Shown here one piece after another: positions 24,454 through 34,139 of a stretch of DNA of 50,193 nt. The stretch is from Mycobacterium sp. E1747. Its GTDB lineage: Bacteria > Actinomycetota > Actinomycetes > Mycobacteriales > Mycobacteriaceae. The notes beneath the pieces are model-generated. The model had not been told where the DNA came from and did no database searches. It saw only the letters and a program-made list of their open reading frames with translations. The stretch covers positions 1 to 50,193 of the forward strand of contig NZ_LZJI01000246.1 in NCBI RefSeq assembly GCF_001667775.1, written 5' to 3'. How positions within the stretch are numbered: position 1 is the stretch's first letter; the number at the start of each line of letters is the position of its first letter. The position numbers and the translations under genes were made by a program.

Positions 24454-25596
24454 TTACTCCGGTTTGAGCGGGTTGACCGCGAACTGGATCACGCGGTAGG
24501 GCGCGGACACCCGCGCGCGGGTGTCCCACTGGCTCACGAAGATTCGCAGCTCGTCGAGCGTGGAACCGGGCGAGATGTACCCGCCGTACGGTTGCGCGAG
24601 CCGGTTGTCATACGGCGGCGGCAGGCTTTCCGCCGGATCCGGCCATTCGTCGTGCTGGACCACCGTGGTGACCGGCGCGTCGCCGAGTGACGTCGGATCG
24701 TCGGCGACGCGGACCTCCATGTTGCCCGTGACGGCGTTGAAATACGACAGCACGGCCTTGCCGTCGATCTGCCGCACGCACACCTCACCCACCGCCTCCG
24801 GCCACAGCGGGGTGGGCGGCTTGCCCCAGCCACCGCCCGGCCCGGCCGCCCAGCCTTGCCAACGGGACCGGTCGGTGAACGTTTGCGGGGTGGCCCGATA
24901 CAGCACGACGGGATCCCTGCGGGTGAAGCTGTCGGCCACGATGTACACCCAGCCGGTCGGCGAATCCGGGGTGGGGATGGGGTCGTAGTAGCCGCTGATT
25001 TGCGTCTGTGAGCCGCCCTGGTAGGAGGCGGGCCGACGCGACCCGGGAATGGTCTGCCACCCGGCCCGCGCGGGTTCGGCCGTCACGAGCCGGGAGCTTT
25101 GCGGTTCCAGGTTCTTCGTCGTCGTCACCATCACGTAGTTGCGCCGGTTGATCTGCACCACCCCCGCGGGCAGCTGCGAGGCGCCCGGCGGGGTCGGATC
25201 GGCCAGCAGCGGTTTGCTGATGCCGGTGACGCCGGTGTAGCGCACGCCGGCCGGGTCGTCGACGGACGCGGTGTCCACATGAAGCGCCACTGGTGCGTAC
25301 CAGCCACCGAACCCGACGCCCTGGCCGGCGAAGCTGTCGCCGCAGACCTGCAACAGTTCGGCGGGGAACTCAACGAACTCACAGAGGTCGGTCGCGCCGA
25401 TGCCGTAGTCACCGGTGGGCGTGCCGGTGCCGGCGGTGGGGCCGATCCGCAACACCTGACCGGGCGCCAGCGGCCCCACGATGGGCTCGGGTTCCGGCGC
25501 GGGAGGGTCCGCGTGGGCGAGCCAAAACCATTGCGGCGCAATCAGAGTCAATGCAAGCGAGCACCGCGCGATCAGTCGAGTGTGGGCGGTGCTCAC
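24454..25596 (-). CDS. Secreted DUF4185 protein (Rv3707c type)
   Basis: The protein has 380 residues. A signal peptide (LIARCSLALTLIAPQWFWLAHA, cleaved before DPP) is followed by a DUF4185 domain, which adopts a beta-propeller-like fold related to glycoside hydrolases. GDYGIGATDLCEFVE, GDSFAGQGVGFGGWYAP and WVYIVADSFTRRDPVVLYR mark it. Some DUF4185 enzymes are reported to attack mycobacterial cell-wall D-arabinan, so a cell-wall-degrading role is possible; I did not identify catalytic residues. It starts with GTG 25596, seven bases after asd on the same strand, and may belong to the ask-asd operon. Confidence 0.82.
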   Translation of the reverse strand: MSTAHTRLIARCSLALTLIAPQWFWLAHADPPAPEPEPIVGPLAPGQVLRIGPTAGTGTPTGDYGIGATDLCEFVEFPAELLQVCGDSFAGQGVGFGGWYAPVALHVDTASVDDPAGVRYTGVTGISKPLLADPTPPGASQLPAGVVQINRRNYVMVTTTKNLEPQSSRLVTAEPARAGWQTIPGSRRPASYQGGSQTQISGYYDPIPTPDSPTGWVYIVADSFTRRDPVVLYRATPQTFTDRSRWQGWAAGPGGGWGKPPTPLWPEAVGEVCVRQIDGKAVLSYFNAVTGNMEVRVADDPTSLGDAPVTTVVQHDEWPDPAESLPPPYDNRLAQPYGGYISPGSTLDELRIFVSQWDTRARVSAPYRVIQFAVNPLKPE

Positions 25597-25603
25597 CCGC
25601 TTG

Positions 25604-26638
25604 TCATAGCTGGGCGGCCAGCAGCTCGGCGATCTGGATGGTGTTCAGCGCCGCCCCCTTGCGGAGGTTGTCGCCCGAGACGAACAGGGCCAGCCCGCGC
25701 CCGTCGGGCACTCCTGGGTCGTGCCGGATCCGGCCGACCAACGACTCGTCGACGCCCGCGGCGGCCAACGGGGTCGGCACATCGACCACCTTGACCCCGG
25801 GCGCACCGTCGAGCAGCTGCCGGGCCCGCTTGGGTGACAGCGGCCGGGCGAATTCGGCGTTGATGGACAGCGAGTGCCCGGTGAAGACGGGCACACGCAC
25901 GCAGGTTCCGCTCACCGCCAGCTCCGGGATGCCGAGGATCTTTCGGCTCTCGTGCCGCAACTTCTGGTCCTCGTCGGTCTCGCCGGAGCCGTCGTCGACC
26001 AGCGAGCCGGCCAGCGGCACGACGTTGAACGCGATCGGCGCGACGTAGGTCTTGGGTGCGGGGAATTCGAGCGCGGAGCCGTCGTGCACCAACTGCTCGG
26101 CGCCGCCGATGACCGCGCGGGCCTGCGTGGCCAGTTCCTCCACCCCGGCCAGGCCGCTGCCGGACACCGCCTGGTAGCTCGAAACCACCAGGCGCACCAG
26201 CTCGGACTCGTCGTGCAGCACCTTGAGCACCGGCATCGCGGCCATCGTGGTGCAGTTCGGATTGGCGATGATGCCCTTCGGTCGGCGGTGAGCGTCCCTG
26301 TCGAAATTCACCTCCGACACCACCAGCGGCACGTCGGGATCCTTGCGCCAGGCCGACGAGTTGTCGATGACCGTCACCCCGGCCGCGGCGAAGCGTGGCG
26401 CCTGCACCAACGACATGGTTTTGCCGGCGGAGAACAACGCGATGTCTAGGCCGGCCGGGTCCGCGGACGCGGCGTCCTCGACCTCGACCTCCTGCCCGCG
26501 GAAGGGCAGTTTGCGGCCCTGCGACCGCGACGACGCGAAAAACCGCACCGATGCCGCGGGAAAGTCCCGCTCCTCGAGCAACCTGCGCATCACCTGGCCC
26601 ACCTGGCCGGTGGCGCCCACGACCCCTATGGCAACCAT
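25604..26638 (-). CDS. asd: Aspartate-semialdehyde dehydrogenase
   Basis: The protein has 344 residues. It reduces aspartyl phosphate to aspartate semialdehyde with NADPH, feeding diaminopimelate, lysine, threonine and methionine. The Rossmann start is AIGVVGATGQVGQVMRR near residue 3; the catalytic Cys129 is in ANPNCTTMAAM; SYQAVSGSGLAGVEEL near 155 and the C-terminal VGRIRHDPGV follow. ATG 26638 directly abuts the ask stop, indicating one operon. Confidence 0.97.
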   Translation of the reverse strand: MVAIGVVGATGQVGQVMRRLLEERDFPAASVRFFASSRSQGRKLPFRGQEVEVEDAASADPAGLDIALFSAGKTMSLVQAPRFAAAGVTVIDNSSAWRKDPDVPLVVSEVNFDRDAHRRPKGIIANPNCTTMAAMPVLKVLHDESELVRLVVSSYQAVSGSGLAGVEELATQARAVIGGAEQLVHDGSALEFPAPKTYVAPIAFNVVPLAGSLVDDGSGETDEDQKLRHESRKILGIPELAVSGTCVRVPVFTGHSLSINAEFARPLSPKRARQLLDGAPGVKVVDVPTPLAAAGVDESLVGRIRHDPGVPDGRGLALFVSGDNLRKGAALNTIQIAELLAAQL

Positions 26639-27904
<1,266 letters not shown>

Positions 27905-28059
27905 GTTATGTTTCCCGCAATCTTCCCGCCCATAGGCCCCGTTTAAGTCCACAACAGAATACGTGGCTGCGCGTAATGGTTTACGCCCCGATGCTGACCG
28001 CCGCAGCCTGCGGTTTTGTCATGATTTTCGGCGATTTTCCTCCCGGGCGCCAATCGCGG

Positions 28060-28065
28060 TAGAGT
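28060..28065 (+). promoter_or_regulatory. Candidate -10 box for the leuA leader transcript
   Basis: TAGAGT sits seven bases before the GTG of the leader peptide at 28073, so a transcript starting at the usual distance would begin on or next to that codon, giving a leaderless message as is common in mycobacteria. No convincing -35 box is seen, which is also common. Confidence 0.45.
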
Positions 28066-28072
28066 TCAGGGC

Positions 28073-28114
28073 GTGCAGCGGGTGCTCCTCCTCGGACGCC
28101 GCGACGGGGTCTGA
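28073..28114 (+). CDS. leuA leader peptide with three Leu codons
   Basis: GTG 28073 opens a 13-residue frame MQRVLLLGRRDGV ending TGA at 28112-28114. The Leu run (CTC CTC CTC at 28085-28093) in front of the gene for the first enzyme of leucine synthesis is the hallmark of a ribosome-mediated attenuator. Stem-forming sequences follow before the leuA start at 28192. Confidence 0.65.
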   Translation: MQRVLLLGRRDGV

Positions 28115-28159
28115 TCCAGACCGGCTTCCCGTCGCGGGTGTTCGCGATGCGCCGGTCTG
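28101..28159 (+). promoter_or_regulatory. Attenuator-like overlapping stems upstream of leuA
   Basis: Two helices can form. GCGACGGG (28101-28108) pairs with CCCGTCGC (28128-28135). CAGACCGGC (28117-28125) pairs perfectly with GCCGGTCTG (28151-28159), followed by the T-rich GGTTCCTTCT. The first helix encloses the left arm of the second, so they would hinder each other. A ribosome stalled on the Leu codons would cover the 28101 arm and free the second stem; translation to the stop would cover its left arm. Which stem terminates is not determined. Confidence 0.5.
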
Positions 28160-28191
28160 AGGTTCCTTCTGACACCCCCGGAGCAACTATC

Positions 28192-29988
28192 GTGACTTCC
28201 AATCCCGACGCCTATACGTCAGCCCGATCGATCGTCAAACCCGCGGGCCCGCCGGGCGCCGATCAGCCCGCGTGGAATCCCCAGCGTGGTTCGGCGATGC
28301 CGGTCAATCGGTACCGGTCCTTCGCCGAGGAAGTCGAGCCGATCCGGCTCCCCGACCGCAGCTGGCCCGACCGCGTCATCGACCGCGCCCCGCTGTGGTG
28401 CGCGGTGGACCTGCGCGACGGCAACCAGGCGCTGATCGACCCGATGAGCCCGACCCGCAAACGTCGCATGTTCGACCTGCTGGTTCGCATGGGTTACAAG
28501 GAGATCGAGGTCGGCTTCCCGTCGGCCAGCCAAACCGACTTCGACTTCGTCCGCGAAATCATCACCGACGGCGCCATCCCGGACGACGTCACGATCCAGG
28601 TGCTGACGCAGTGCCGTCCCGAGCTCATCGAGCGCACGTTCCTGGCGTGCGAGGGCGCGTCGCGGGTCATCGTGCACTTCTACAACTCGACGTCAATCCT
28701 GCAGCGCCGCGTGGTTTTTCGTGCCGATCGGGCCGCGGTGCAGGCCATCGCGACCGACGGCGCCCGCAAGTGCGTCGAGGAGGCCGCCAAATACCCTGGC
28801 ACACAATGGCGTTTCGAATATTCGCCGGAGTCCTACACCGGCACCGAGCTTGAATACGCCAGACAGGTGTGCGATGCCGTCGGCGAGATCATTGCGCCGA
28901 CACCGGAAAACCCCATCATCTTCAACCTGCCCGCCACGGTCGAGATGGCCACCCCTAACGTCTACGCCGACTCGATCGAGTGGATGAGCCGCAACCTGGC
29001 CAACCGGGAATCCGTCATCCTGAGCCTGCACCCGCACAACGACCGCGGAACAGCCGTCGCCGCAGCGGAATTGGGCTTTGCCGCGGGAGCCGACCGGATT
29101 GAAGGCTGTCTGTTCGGCAACGGCGAGCGCACCGGCAACGTGTGCCTGGTAACGCTGGGGCTCAACCTCTTCTCCCGCGGCGTCGACCCCCAGATCGACT
29201 TCTCCAACATCGACGAGATCCGCCGCACGGTGGAGTACTGCAACCAGCTTCCCGTCCACGAGCGTCACCCCTACGGCGGCGACCTGGTGTACACCGCGTT
29301 CTCCGGCAGCCACCAGGACGCGATCAACAAGGGCCTGGACCAGATGAAGATCGACGCCGACGCCGCGGACACCGACGTCGAGGACATGCTGTGGCAGGTG
29401 CCCTACCTGCCGATCGACCCCAAGGACGTCGGCCGCACCTACGAGGCGGTGATCCGGGTCAACTCGCAGTCCGGCAAGGGCGGCGTGGCTTACATCATGA
29501 AGTCCGACCACGGCCTGGCCCTGCCCCGGCGGCTGCAGATCGAGTTCTCCCAGGCGATCCAGAAGATTACCGAGGGCGAGGGCGGGGAGGTCTCCCCGAA
29601 GGAAATGTGGGACGTGTTCTCCGAGGAGTACCTGGCCCCGGTGTGGCCGCTGGAGCGGATGAAGCAGCGCGTCGAGGCGTCGGAAGAAGACAGCGGCGCC
29701 ACCACAATCGCGGCGACCGTGAAGGTCAACGGGGTGGAGACCGAGATCAGCGGCGCGGGCAACGGTCCGCTCGCGGCCTTCGTCCACGCGCTCGGCGGTG
29801 TCGGATTCGACGTCGCGGTCCTCGATTACTCCGAGCATGCGATGAGCGCCGGCGACGATGCACAGGCCGCGGCCTACGTAGAGGCGTGCGTGAACGGCCG
29901 CACGGTCTGGGGCGTCGGCATCGCGCCGTCGATCACCACCGCGTCGCTGCGGGCCGTCGTGTCGGCGGTCAACCGCGCGTCCCGCTAG
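28192..29988 (+). CDS. leuA: 2-isopropylmalate synthase
   Basis: The protein has 598 residues. It condenses acetyl-CoA with 2-oxoisovalerate, the first step of leucine synthesis. The TIM-barrel catalytic domain carries WCAVDLRDGNQALIDPMS near residue 70, IEVGFPSASQTDFDFVR near 106 and the metal His motif LSLHPHNDRGTA near 280. A leucine-binding regulatory domain follows near 480 to the end. The C-terminal segment reads AAAYVEACVNGRTVWGVGIAPS, with none of the 19-residue tandem repeats that I recall in this place in M. tuberculosis LeuA. GTG 28192 has a CGGAG ribosome site at 28180-28184. Confidence 0.96.
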   Translation: MTSNPDAYTSARSIVKPAGPPGADQPAWNPQRGSAMPVNRYRSFAEEVEPIRLPDRSWPDRVIDRAPLWCAVDLRDGNQALIDPMSPTRKRRMFDLLVRMGYKEIEVGFPSASQTDFDFVREIITDGAIPDDVTIQVLTQCRPELIERTFLACEGASRVIVHFYNSTSILQRRVVFRADRAAVQAIATDGARKCVEEAAKYPGTQWRFEYSPESYTGTELEYARQVCDAVGEIIAPTPENPIIFNLPATVEMATPNVYADSIEWMSRNLANRESVILSLHPHNDRGTAVAAAELGFAAGADRIEGCLFGNGERTGNVCLVTLGLNLFSRGVDPQIDFSNIDEIRRTVEYCNQLPVHERHPYGGDLVYTAFSGSHQDAINKGLDQMKIDADAADTDVEDMLWQVPYLPIDPKDVGRTYEAVIRVNSQSGKGGVAYIMKSDHGLALPRRLQIEFSQAIQKITEGEGGEVSPKEMWDVFSEEYLAPVWPLERMKQRVEASEEDSGATTIAATVKVNGVETEISGAGNGPLAAFVHALGGVGFDVAVLDYSEHAMSAGDDAQAAAYVEACVNGRTVWGVGIAPSITTASLRAVVSAVNRASR

Positions 29989-29997
29989 AGCTCGCGT

Positions 29998-31647
29998 TCA
30001 GCTGGCGCGGCCATTGCGCCGAGCCGACACCCAGCGGCGAACGGCGGTTCGCGGCGGCCTCGGGAAATAGGGCATCAGGTGCCGGGTCCGTTCGGTGTCT
30101 TCGTTGAGATCGTGCAGCCGGGCGGTGAGCAAATCGGTCATCAGCAGATGGCCCTGGTCGGTGCCCTCCGGCGACAACACCCGCAGGGGCCTGCCGTCCG
30201 ATTCGGCGAAAACATTTGCGGCGTGCCGCAATGTGGCGTGGGCGCTTATCGTGCCGCCCGCCGGTGCAGCCGGCGGCCCGGAACGCACCACCTCGCCGAC
30301 CAGAAATGCCTCCAGCGGGTCGGTGGTGTAGTCGCGGGTCAGGTGCATGCCGCTGCGGGCGATCTTTTCAGTGAGCACCGAACGCGCCAGCAAGAGAACG
30401 GAGATCACGTACGCGGTGACGGCAGCGATGATCACCGGAAGCATCGCGGGCCACGCGCGGGTGAGCTCCAGGGTGAACATGATGGCCATCAGCGGCGCCC
30501 GCATGATGCCGCACACGACGGCGGCCAGGCCCAACATCGCCCAAAAACCCGGAAACACGGGCGGCAACCAGTGCCCGACGAAGGCTCCGAGTGCACTGCC
30601 GATCATGAACACGGGGGCGAATACACCGCCCGAAGTCCCCGAGCCGAGAGATAGTGCCCAAATTGCGGTCTTCACCACGAGGATGCCGATGATCAGCGAC
30701 AGTCCGGCGTGCCCGGAGAGAAGCGCACCGATCACGTTGTAACCGACCCCGAGCGCGCGCGGTTCGATCAACCCGCCGATGCCGATGATCAGACCACCGA
30801 GCGCCGGCCACCACATCCAATGGATAGGTAGCCGCGGAAAGGCCCTCTCGGCCCAGTAGACCAAGTGCGTCGCACCGATAGCCACCGCGGCGCCGGCGAG
30901 CCCGACAACGACCGCCAAAGCATCAATGGGCCAACGAATTTCGGCTGACCAAGTGGTCACAGGGAATATCGGTGCGCTCCCCAGGATCAGCAGTCGCACC
31001 ACGGTGGCGACGGCGACCGAGCCGGCGACGGGTACCAGGCTGCGCGGCCGGAACTCGAAGAGCAGCAGCTCGACCGCCAACAAGACAGACGCCAGTGGAG
31101 CGTTGAACGTGGCTGCGATGCCACCGGCGGCACCGGAGGCGAGCAGAATCTTTCGCTCGTCAGCGGTCAGATGCAAGAACTGGGCGACAACCGAACCCGT
31201 CGCGCCACCCGTCATGACGATCGGACCCTCGGCGCCGAACGGCCCGCCTGTGCCGATACTGATTGCCGCCGAGATTGGTTTCAGGACGGCCACTTTGGGC
31301 TCGACACGGCTGCTACCCGTGAGGATCACCTCGATCGTCTCGGGCATGCCGTGGCCGCGAACCTGATCAGACCCGTAGCGAGCCATCAGGCCGATCACCA
31401 CGCCACCCGCGACGGGGGCGCCCAGGATCAGCCACCACGGATGCTGATTAGCGGCGGGCGACACGAGGGCATCGGAGACTCGTTGATAGAAGACAAGATT
31501 GGTAACAAGTCCGATCAGCTGGAGCAGACACCACGCCACCCCCGCCGATAGTGCGCCGACGAACAGCGCGATGCCGGTGATCAGCAACACCCGCCGGTCG
31601 ACGGCGAAATCGGCCAACGGTCCACTCACTGGATGCTTTGTCCTCAC
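29998..31647 (-). CDS. ClC-family chloride channel or H+/Cl- antiporter
   Basis: The protein has 549 residues from GTG 31647, or 586 from ATG 31758; the N-terminus is uncertain. About ten membrane helices are visible. ClC motifs are GTGGPFGAEGPIVMTGG near residue 135, with the gating glutamate in GAEGP, and SLGSGTSGGVFAPVFMIGSALG near 330. The C-terminal soluble part of about 110 residues contains a single CBS-like region (DPLEAFLVGEVVR, ATLRHAANVFAESDGRPLRVL). Transport mode (channel or antiporter) cannot be told from the sequence. From memory, M. tuberculosis has no gene between leuA and dnaQ at this site. Confidence 0.85.
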   Translation of the reverse strand: MRTKHPVSGPLADFAVDRRVLLITGIALFVGALSAGVAWCLLQLIGLVTNLVFYQRVSDALVSPAANQHPWWLILGAPVAGGVVIGLMARYGSDQVRGHGMPETIEVILTGSSRVEPKVAVLKPISAAISIGTGGPFGAEGPIVMTGGATGSVVAQFLHLTADERKILLASGAAGGIAATFNAPLASVLLAVELLLFEFRPRSLVPVAGSVAVATVVRLLILGSAPIFPVTTWSAEIRWPIDALAVVVGLAGAAVAIGATHLVYWAERAFPRLPIHWMWWPALGGLIIGIGGLIEPRALGVGYNVIGALLSGHAGLSLIIGILVVKTAIWALSLGSGTSGGVFAPVFMIGSALGAFVGHWLPPVFPGFWAMLGLAAVVCGIMRAPLMAIMFTLELTRAWPAMLPVIIAAVTAYVISVLLLARSVLTEKIARSGMHLTRDYTTDPLEAFLVGEVVRSGPPAAPAGGTISAHATLRHAANVFAESDGRPLRVLSPEGTDQGHLLMTDLLTARLHDLNEDTERTRHLMPYFPRPPRTAVRRWVSARRNGRAS

Positions 31648-31846
31648 TGCTGGCTTGAACGACGCCGCCGTGCGGTCATCGCTTTGCGATCTTTCCCCGG
31701 AACGCCACGCGCAGGAGGGGGCGCTCGCACCCCGCGCTGGCCTACTGATGGCAATCATTAGCCTCGGGGCAACGCCTGGGGAGTTCCCGGATTCCAGCTG
31801 AGAAGTCGCTGGAATTGACCCGCGATTGGGCGGGCACTCACGGGGG

Positions 31847-32410
31847 CTATGCCGGGAAGTACGCGCGCAGCAGCCGGTCCACCAACTCGGCAGGGTCGTC
31901 GGCGCCGGGAAGCGTAAGACTGCTGAACGCATAGCCGTTGAGCAGTCGGCTCAGCTCGTCCATCTGCTCTGGCGTCGGAGTGAAGCCCGCGGCCTCGAGG
32001 ATCAGCGTCGCGGAGTTCACCGCGGCGGCTTGCAGGTCCTTGAGGAACGGCTGCAACTCGGGCCGCCGGGTACCCTCCATGAACAGCTCGAACCGCGCCA
32101 GGGTGTACCGGCGGAACTGCTCGTCAGGCATTGAAAGCAGTTGCGTCATCAAGGCTTTGACGCCGTCGCGATCGAGTGATCCGAGCGCGCTTCGCAACGC
32201 CTCGACGCGCCGCCAGTGCAGGTCGACGGTGCGGGCCGCCGTGGCTTCGAGCAGGGCCTGGCGGGTCCGGAAGTAGTTCGAGGTCGTGCCCGCGGGCAGG
32301 CCCGCCCGGTCGTCGACCTGGCGATGCGTCAGGCCCCCGACACCCACGTCGGCGAGGATGTCGATCGCGGCGTCGAGCAGCTGCGCGCGGCGCTCGGGGT
32401 TGGGCGGCAT
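31847..32410 (-). CDS. TetR-family transcriptional repressor
   Basis: The protein has 187 residues. The N-terminal helix-turn-helix has AAIDILADVGVGGLTHRQVDDRAGLPAGTTSNYFRTRQALLEATA near residues 14-58. The C-terminal ligand domain is typical of small TetR proteins. ATG 32410 overlaps the stop of the upstream membrane-protein gene (TGATG), so the two form one operon. Two copies of a palindromic site precede that operon, so autorepression is likely, with the membrane protein as the co-regulated cargo. The ligand is unknown. Confidence 0.87.
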   Translation of the reverse strand: MPPNPERRAQLLDAAIDILADVGVGGLTHRQVDDRAGLPAGTTSNYFRTRQALLEATAARTVDLHWRRVEALRSALGSLDRDGVKALMTQLLSMPDEQFRRYTLARFELFMEGTRRPELQPFLKDLQAAAVNSATLILEAAGFTPTPEQMDELSRLLNGYAFSSLTLPGADDPAELVDRLLRAYFPA

Positions 32411-32859
32411 CAGTCCTGGAAGCGCAGTCGCCAGAACATCGTCAGGAACGCCGGATACACGACGACCAAGAGTAGGTAGCTGAACCACATCGGAAACCAG
32501 GTCACGAATGTGAGGTCCTTGATCACATAGTCGAGGTAGATGTGGAGCGGCACGCTACCGGCGATATAGACCACCGACGCGGTGAACAGCGCCCGATGCC
32601 GGTTGCTGGAAAACCGGACGCGCCGCCACACCAGGATCCCGGTGATCCCGGCGTAGGTCATCGGAACGAGTAGGAGTCGGTCGTTGGTCAACGTCGCGGC
32701 GTGCTGCAGGGTGAGGGCATCGCCGGAGATCACGCGGTATAGATGCAGCGCGAACCCGAGCGAGATGGTCAGCGTGGCCGCCGGGCGGAAGAAATAGCCG
32801 TGGCGGCGATAGGACCCCCGCCACGACCCGGTGTGTACTACGCCAGTAGTGCTACCCAT
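32410..32859 (-). CDS. Small multi-pass membrane protein co-transcribed with TetR
   Basis: The protein has 149 residues. Four hydrophobic segments are seen (FRPAATLTISLGFALHLY, LLLVPMTYAGITGILVW, FTASVVYIAGSVPLHIYL and WFPMWFSYLLLVVVYPAFLTMF). I do not recognise the family, though the layout is that of small integral membrane proteins. The start lies 11 bases after a perfect 9-base dyad; a second copy overlaps codons 4-8. The role could be transport or stress response under TetR control. Confidence 0.75.
   Translation of the reverse strand: MGSTTGVVHTGSWRGSYRRHGYFFRPAATLTISLGFALHLYRVISGDALTLQHAATLTNDRLLLVPMTYAGITGILVWRRVRFSSNRHRALFTASVVYIAGSVPLHIYLDYVIKDLTFVTWFPMWFSYLLLVVVYPAFLTMFWRLRFQD
32837..32850. 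promoter_or_regulatory. TetR operator copy 2 (ACTAC-N4-GTAGT)
   Basis: ACTACGCCAGTAGT lies inside the first codons of the membrane-protein gene and has the same half-sites and spacer as the site at 32874-32887. The centres of the two sites are 37 bases apart. Confidence 0.5.
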
Positions 32860-32869
32860 GCCGCGACCT

Positions 32870-32891
32870 TACCACTACGTCTGTAGTGGTA
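32870..32891. promoter_or_regulatory. TetR operator copy 1 (perfect 9-base dyad)
   Basis: TACCACTAC (32870-32878) and GTAGTGGTA (32883-32891) are perfect inverted copies with spacer GTCT, 11 bases upstream of the minus-strand start at 32859. The site lies in the 41 bases after the dnaQ stop and contains the ACTAC-N4-GTAGT core. Confidence 0.65.
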
Positions 32892-32900
32892 CATCATCGC

Positions 32901-33893
32901 TCAGAACAGGGCGAGCTGCTGGTCGACCGTGGTCGTGTCGGTGAACTCCTCCATGCTGGTGCCACCGACGACCGCCCGGATGGAGTCCATGAACTGCGCG
33001 TCGGAGACCACCGGCACGCCGAGCTGCTTGGCCAGGTAGCCCTTGCCCTGATCCGGGGCCGGGTCGTTGCAGACCACCAGCGAGGTCTCCCCGTCGACGC
33101 CGTCGCTGTAGGCCAGCCCGGCATGCAGGATGCGTTCGACCAGTTCTTCGTGGGTGCGGCCGACCTCGGCCGCCAGGGCCACTCGCATGCCCTGCACCAG
33201 CGGTCGCCCGGACACGTAGAGCCCGGGATTGAGATAGGGGCAGGGCATCCGCGAAGCCAGCACCTTCAACGGGCGCAGCTCGTCGTGAGTGACCCGGCCG
33301 TTCGGCCATCGCCGTCGGGTCACCGGATGCACCGGCAGCCAGATGTCGCGCTCGCGGGCCCGCTTGAGCGCCGAAGCCAGCACACCGGTCAGGACCAGCG
33401 CGTCGTCGAAGGCGTCGTGCGGCCGTTCCTGCGTCACGCCCCAGTGGGCCGCGAGGGTCTCCAACCGCAGGTTGTCGATGCCGAGGTTCAACCGCCGAGC
33501 CAGCTCGACGGTGCACATGACGGAGTCGATCGGCAGTTCGGCCTCGGCGAGCTCGGCTTCCGCGGCCAAGAACGCGTAGTCGAACGCGACGTTGTGGGCC
33601 ACCAGCGTGCGGCCGTCCAGCACCTTGACCACATCGTCGACGACGTCGGCGAATTGCGGCTGGTCTTCCAGCATGGCCGCTGTCAGGCCGTGCACGTGGG
33701 TTGGGCCCGGGTCCACGCCGGGGTTGAGCAGGCTGACGACGGAATGCTCCACGCGACCGTCGGCGTCGAGGCCCAGCACCGCCAGGCTGATAACCCGCGC
33801 CTGACCAGGCCGAAAACCCGACGTCTCGACGTCGATGACGGCCCAACCCCCGTCCGGCTCGCTGGCCGGCCGCCCCCAGGACACCCGGTTCAT
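32901..33893 (-). CDS. dnaQ: DnaQ-like exonuclease (DNA polymerase III epsilon-type, Rv3711c)
   Basis: The protein has 330 residues. The DEDDh 3'-5' exonuclease begins WAVIDVETSGFRPGQARV near residue 16 (Asp and Glu of motif I), THVHGLTAAML near 64, HNVAFDYAFLAAE near 98, and HDAFDDALVLTGVL near 152. A C-terminal BRCT domain follows (LPLVQGMRVALAAEVGRTHEELVERI-like region, ending LAYSDGVDGETSLVVCND). ATG 33893 was chosen; the frame stays open upstream through a repeat region without support. It is divergent from murT. Confidence 0.87.
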   Translation of the reverse strand: MNRVSWGRPASEPDGGWAVIDVETSGFRPGQARVISLAVLGLDADGRVEHSVVSLLNPGVDPGPTHVHGLTAAMLEDQPQFADVVDDVVKVLDGRTLVAHNVAFDYAFLAAEAELAEAELPIDSVMCTVELARRLNLGIDNLRLETLAAHWGVTQERPHDAFDDALVLTGVLASALKRARERDIWLPVHPVTRRRWPNGRVTHDELRPLKVLASRMPCPYLNPGLYVSGRPLVQGMRVALAAEVGRTHEELVERILHAGLAYSDGVDGETSLVVCNDPAPDQGKGYLAKQLGVPVVSDAQFMDSIRAVVGGTSMEEFTDTTTVDQQLALF

Positions 33894-33960
33894 GTCGACA
33901 GGATGGCACGTCGGACCGACATTGCCGGGTCGCTGCGCTGCCGTGTCGGTCGCTGAATTC

Positions 33961-34125
33961 AACCAGGGCGACCCGCCACGCCCGGCACCCTGCGCCGCGC
34001 TCGCGATCGCCTCATACAACCAGGGCGACCCGCCGCGCCCGGCGCCCTGCGCCGAGCTTGCGATCGCCTCATACAACCAGGGCGACCCGCCGCGCCCGGC
34101 GCCCTGCGCCGAGCTTGCGATCGCC
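33961..34125. repeat. 57-bp tandem repeat between dnaQ and murT, three copies
   Basis: Units starting AACCAGGGCGACCCGCC begin at 33961, 34018 and 34075, an exact period of 57 bases; the third ends near 34125. Copies two and three are almost identical and the first differs at a few bases; weak similarity continues to about 33904. The length is 19 codons, and the minus-strand unit begins GCGATCGCAAGCTCGGCGCAG, resembling the 57-bp repeat I recall inside M. tuberculosis leuA. The repeat fills most of the promoter space of the divergent genes. Confidence 0.85.
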
Positions 34126-34139
34126 CTTAAACTGCCCGG

